16,396 bases of DNA. Source: an uncultured bacterium (GTDB lineage: Bacteria > Verrucomicrobiota > Kiritimatiellia > CAIKKV01). Position 1 is the stretch's first letter, and each line of letters starts with the position of its first letter. The stretch is taken from assembly GCA_903828035.1 (NCBI GenBank), contig CAIKKV010000443.1, forward strand, positions 1 to 16,396, written 5' to 3'. Below are positions 14,181 through 16,396 of this stretch, piece after piece. A model generated the notes under the pieces. It was not told the DNA's origin. It searched no databases and saw nothing but the letters and a program-made list of their open reading frames with translations. The translations under genes were made by a program, and so were the position numbers.

Positions 14181-14989
14181 GGCGCTTGAGCGATGAGCCG
14201 GACGAACATCATGCTGCCTTGGGCTTCAACGATGACGGTCCGGTAGTTACCGTCCCCCACCAGTTCCCGATAGGAGACCGGCTCGCCTTCCCGGAGGGCG
14301 AACCGAAGCGGATACCAGGCGCCCGACTTGAGCGACCCGGTGGCCACAAACTTATAGGACATGCCCGGGCTGGAGAGAAATCGCAGCTTGAAGCGCGTGT
14401 CCGAGATTTTCTGGAAGTCACCGACCTGCAGCAGATCGGTGCGGAGAAAGGCGAAGGTGCATGCGCGGAACTCCTGCCCGTTGGTCAGCCCGTCTCCATC
14501 GAAATCGTCGTCCGGGTTCACGTCCGCGATTCCAGCGAGCCGTCCTCCGGATTGCTCGCACAGCAGCAGCTCCCATTCGTCGGGCAGCCCGTCGCCATCG
14601 GCATCGGTGCCCGTGCACAGGTCCAGGCGGACGGTGGAGCCGGACTTGCCCGCGACCAGTCGGTTGGTCGGCATCAGCGGCAAGGCGACGCCGCCGAGCT
14701 CGACGGAAAGGGCCAGCGCGTCACCGGTCTTGACGGCGTACGGGGCGTACGGCGAGCCTCCGCTGTCCATGTCCAGCGTCAGCCGGTAGTTCAGCCCGTC
14801 GGGCAGGATGCCTCCGATATCATATCGGGCGCACTCCGTGTCGTCTTTTGTAACGACAACCCGCGCGGAGTCCATGGAGGGGAAGCCGTAGGCATTCCGC
14901 ACGAGGCCGAAAAGCACCTGGGCCGGAAGCGGGGTCCCCGCTTCCGTCACCAGGGAGACGAATAACAAGACTGGGAGGATCCGTTTCAT
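14177..14989 (-). CDS. Secreted protein with thrombospondin type-3 calcium loops, 270 residues
   Basis: The protein begins MKRILPVLLFVSLVTEAG, a signal peptide with likely cleavage near A17 or A23. Residues about 24-125 are a beta-rich, family-unassigned region. Residues 129-137 (DADGDGLPD) and 160-173 (DDDFDGDGLTNGQE) are two thrombospondin type-3/EF-like calcium loops around a DEWE helix. Residues about 185-270 form a beta-rich domain with an SPGMSYKFVATGSLKSG...W core, of the sort that often follows these loops in Verrucomicrobia-type exoproteins. The function is unknown; a calcium-stabilised surface or secreted role is inferred. The frame stays open upstream to 15370, but that extension overlaps the preceding gene and lacks any signal-peptide logic. 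The ATG at 14989 overlaps the upstream TAA (TAATG) and has GGGG five bases before it. Confidence 0.88.
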   Translation of the reverse strand: MKRILPVLLFVSLVTEAGTPLPAQVLFGLVRNAYGFPSMDSARVVVTKDDTECARYDIGGILPDGLNYRLTLDMDSGGSPYAPYAVKTGDALALSVELGGVALPLMPTNRLVAGKSGSTVRLDLCTGTDADGDGLPDEWELLLCEQSGGRLAGIADVNPDDDFDGDGLTNGQEFRACTFAFLRTDLLQVGDFQKISDTRFKLRFLSSPGMSYKFVATGSLKSGAWYPLRFALREGEPVSYRELVGDGNYRTVIVEAQGSMMFVRLIAQAP

Positions 14990-16396
14990 TAGTTCCCCGA
15001 ATACGAGTAGGTGTGGAAATAGAGTTTGATGTCCCGGACGCCGCTTCCGTCCCGGGCCCCCGAAGGGAGCTTCCGGCCGTTGATGAACCGCTCGATCCCC
15101 TCGTTGGCATCCGACAGCAGCGTGCCTCCGGGGATGATCAGGTACCACTGGGAGTTCCCGACCGACCGGCCGATGAGGCGCGAGTTCCAGGTCACCTGGA
15201 GCTGGGCATCCGCATCCCCGCTGTCGTGATAGGCCAGCATGGAGGGGAACCGCCGGATCTGGTACAGGTCGTTGCCGAGGACGTTCTTGAGATTGCTCCA
15301 GTCCGGCTGCTCCCAGTCCGACTGATTGATGGGATACGGGACAGGCAGGGCCTGGTCGACGACCGACCACTGCCGGGTCCGGGCCGATGATCCGATCGGC
15401 ACGCGCATCGAATCGACGCCCGCCGGCACCAGGTAGACGCGCGGCTGGTTCGCCAAGCCGTCCTGGAAGGCGGCGTTGAAGCCGCCGAACCAGACGCCGA
15501 CGGAGCGGATCTTCGTGGCGAAATGGGTGGAATCATACGCGTTATCCCCGCCGGCCAGCAGGTGGCCGAAGAAGTTCCGGCGGAAATCGACGGTCGTCGA
15601 AAAGGGGATCACGATGGCCGGCTCGACCGCCTGCATGGGGTCGAAGGGCAGGCAGTACCGCATGAACGCGGGCAGGTCGCGGAGGTTGGCCACCTTGTGG
15701 GCGGTGAGCGTGGCTTTCCAGTTGGCGTCGCTCGTGGCGTTGGTCGGGATCCGGAACAGCTCCTGCCGGAGCGAGAAGCGGCCGGCTTCCTGCTGCGGGT
15801 TGTTGAAGTTCAGGCGGCCCTTCAGCACGCCCCAGTTCGCCTTCATGCGCGCCATGGCATCCGCCAGACCGGCATCCCCGACCGCGCCGCCCACCAGCGG
15901 CTCGCCCGGATTGGCCTCGGTCCCGCCGCTGAAGCGCCCGAGGGAGCGGGTCTTGACGACCTGGCGCATGAACGCCATGCCCGCCGTGTGCGTGGAGTCC
16001 GACTCGAGCAGGCCCGTCTCGTAATCATAGGCCCGCGCCGCGAGGAAGACGTACCGGGCCGCCAGGTCGAAGGACTGCTGGTAGCGCACCTGCTCGTCAT
16101 TCTGGAACAGGCGGTAGGCCATGTTGCGGTAACGCCTCGCGCTGAGGTCGGCCGCCCAGTTCATCCGGAGCCGCTCCCGCTCCATTTGAAGCTGGTCGCC
16201 TTCGCTGACGGCCGCGGAGAGGCGCATGCGGGCGGTCTCCAGCCGCTGCCACTGGGCCGTCAGGCCCATCAGCGCATCGCGCTCCTTCTCCATGATGGTG
16301 ATCATGCGCAGCGCCTCGAGGTGCTGCTCATGCCAGGTTCCCAGCTGCGTCAGCCCGGCTTCCATCGACTCATTAATCGAAGTGATCATCATTTGC
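14989..16396 (-). CDS. C-terminal part of a large protein of unrecognised family (468 residues visible)
   Basis: The frame is open to the right edge (a Gln codon at 16393-16395 precedes the ATG at 16392), so the gene begins outside the window and MM is not a proven start. The first ~130 visible residues are strongly helical and charged (EKERDALMGLTAQWQRLETA; QMERERLRMNWAADL), suggesting a coiled coil or helical stalk, with SFDLAARYVFLAARAYDYET near its end. The remainder is mixed and beta-rich: FATKIRSVGVWFGGFNAAF, PRVYLVPAGVDSMRVP, SRLIGRSVGNSQWYLIIPGG and a final GVRDIKLYFHTYSYSGN. From memory, this C-terminal style recurs in large hypothetical proteins of PVC and related bacteria, but I cannot name a family. 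A helical shaft followed by a beta-rich end loosely recalls TcA toxin subunits; this is weak. It is the first visible gene of the operon and ends by overlapping the next start by one base. Confidence 0.85.
   Translation of the reverse strand, partial: QMMITSINESMEAGLTQLGTWHEQHLEALRMITIMEKERDALMGLTAQWQRLETARMRLSAAVSEGDQLQMERERLRMNWAADLSARRYRNMAYRLFQNDEQVRYQQSFDLAARYVFLAARAYDYETGLLESDSTHTAGMAFMRQVVKTRSLGRFSGGTEANPGEPLVGGAVGDAGLADAMARMKANWGVLKGRLNFNNPQQEAGRFSLRQELFRIPTNATSDANWKATLTAHKVANLRDLPAFMRYCLPFDPMQAVEPAIVIPFSTTVDFRRNFFGHLLAGGDNAYDSTHFATKIRSVGVWFGGFNAAFQDGLANQPRVYLVPAGVDSMRVPIGSSARTRQWSVVDQALPVPYPINQSDWEQPDWSNLKNVLGNDLYQIRRFPSMLAYHDSGDADAQLQVTWNSRLIGRSVGNSQWYLIIPGGTLLSDANEGIERFINGRKLPSGARDGSGVRDIKLYFHTYSYSGN
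14993..14998 (-). promoter_or_regulatory. Ribosome binding site supporting the ATG at 14989
   Basis: GGGGAA on the - strand lies within the last two codons of the upstream gene (Gly-Asn) and ends three bases before the ATG at 14989. With the signal peptide that begins there and the TAATG overlap, it decides the start of the 270-residue protein against the 127-residue upstream extension. Confidence 0.5.

Noticed and set aside
14990..15370. Longer 397-residue start for the calcium-loop protein
   Set aside because: The extra 127 residues overlap the well-supported upstream gene in another frame, lack family features, and would bury the clear signal peptide starting at 14989.
1..16396. tRNA, rRNA, insertion sequence or prophage features
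   Set aside because: No cloverleaf, rRNA segment, transposase, terminal inverted repeats or phage genes were seen on either strand.

Overview
The window is a GC-rich bacterial contig fragment. It carries the 3' ends of two convergent transcription units: a short + strand tail at the left edge, and a four-gene - strand operon filling about 97% of the sequence. The organism is most likely a member of the PVC group (Kiritimatiellota, Verrucomicrobiota or Lentisphaerota). This is inferred from protein style: MBG repeats, choice-of-anchor Q beta-helices, FG-GAP, malectin and FGE-type domains in one giant exoprotein, an SHD1-like small secreted protein, and a thrombospondin type-3 calcium-binding exoprotein. 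No rRNA or other marker gene is present, so the phylum is not proven.

Layout: 1-264 (+) is the C-terminus of a uroporphyrinogen-decarboxylase-family protein. 265-496 is a non-coding convergent gap holding short direct repeats and phrases that look like dispersed intergenic repeats. 497-13699 (-) is a single uninterrupted gene for a 4400-residue secreted protein. 13716-14180 (-) encodes a 154-residue secreted SHD1-like protein. 14177-14989 (-) encodes a 270-residue secreted protein with type-3 thrombospondin calcium loops. 14989-16396 (-) is the C-terminal 468 residues of a large protein whose start lies beyond the window.

The - strand genes are read from high to low coordinates. They are joined by a 1-nt stop/start overlap (TAATG), a 4-nt overlap (ATGA) and a 16-nt gap, so they almost certainly form one operon with its promoter outside the window. 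Three of the four have visible signal peptides and the fourth is truncated before its N-terminus. The best supported reading is an operon building an extracellular or envelope-surface assembly dominated by the giant protein.

The most notable structure is inside the giant gene. After a signal peptide, an Ig-like domain, a seven-repeat FG-GAP propeller and an ASH-like domain, a supermodule of about 1656 residues (about 4.97 kb of DNA) occurs twice in tandem. Each copy contains two different beta-helix cassettes 683 residues apart. The protein ends with an Ig/cadherin-like domain, a malectin domain and an FGE-type domain in which both catalytic cysteines are replaced by serine. No mobile element, CRISPR array, RNA gene or recognisable defence or biosynthetic system is visible.
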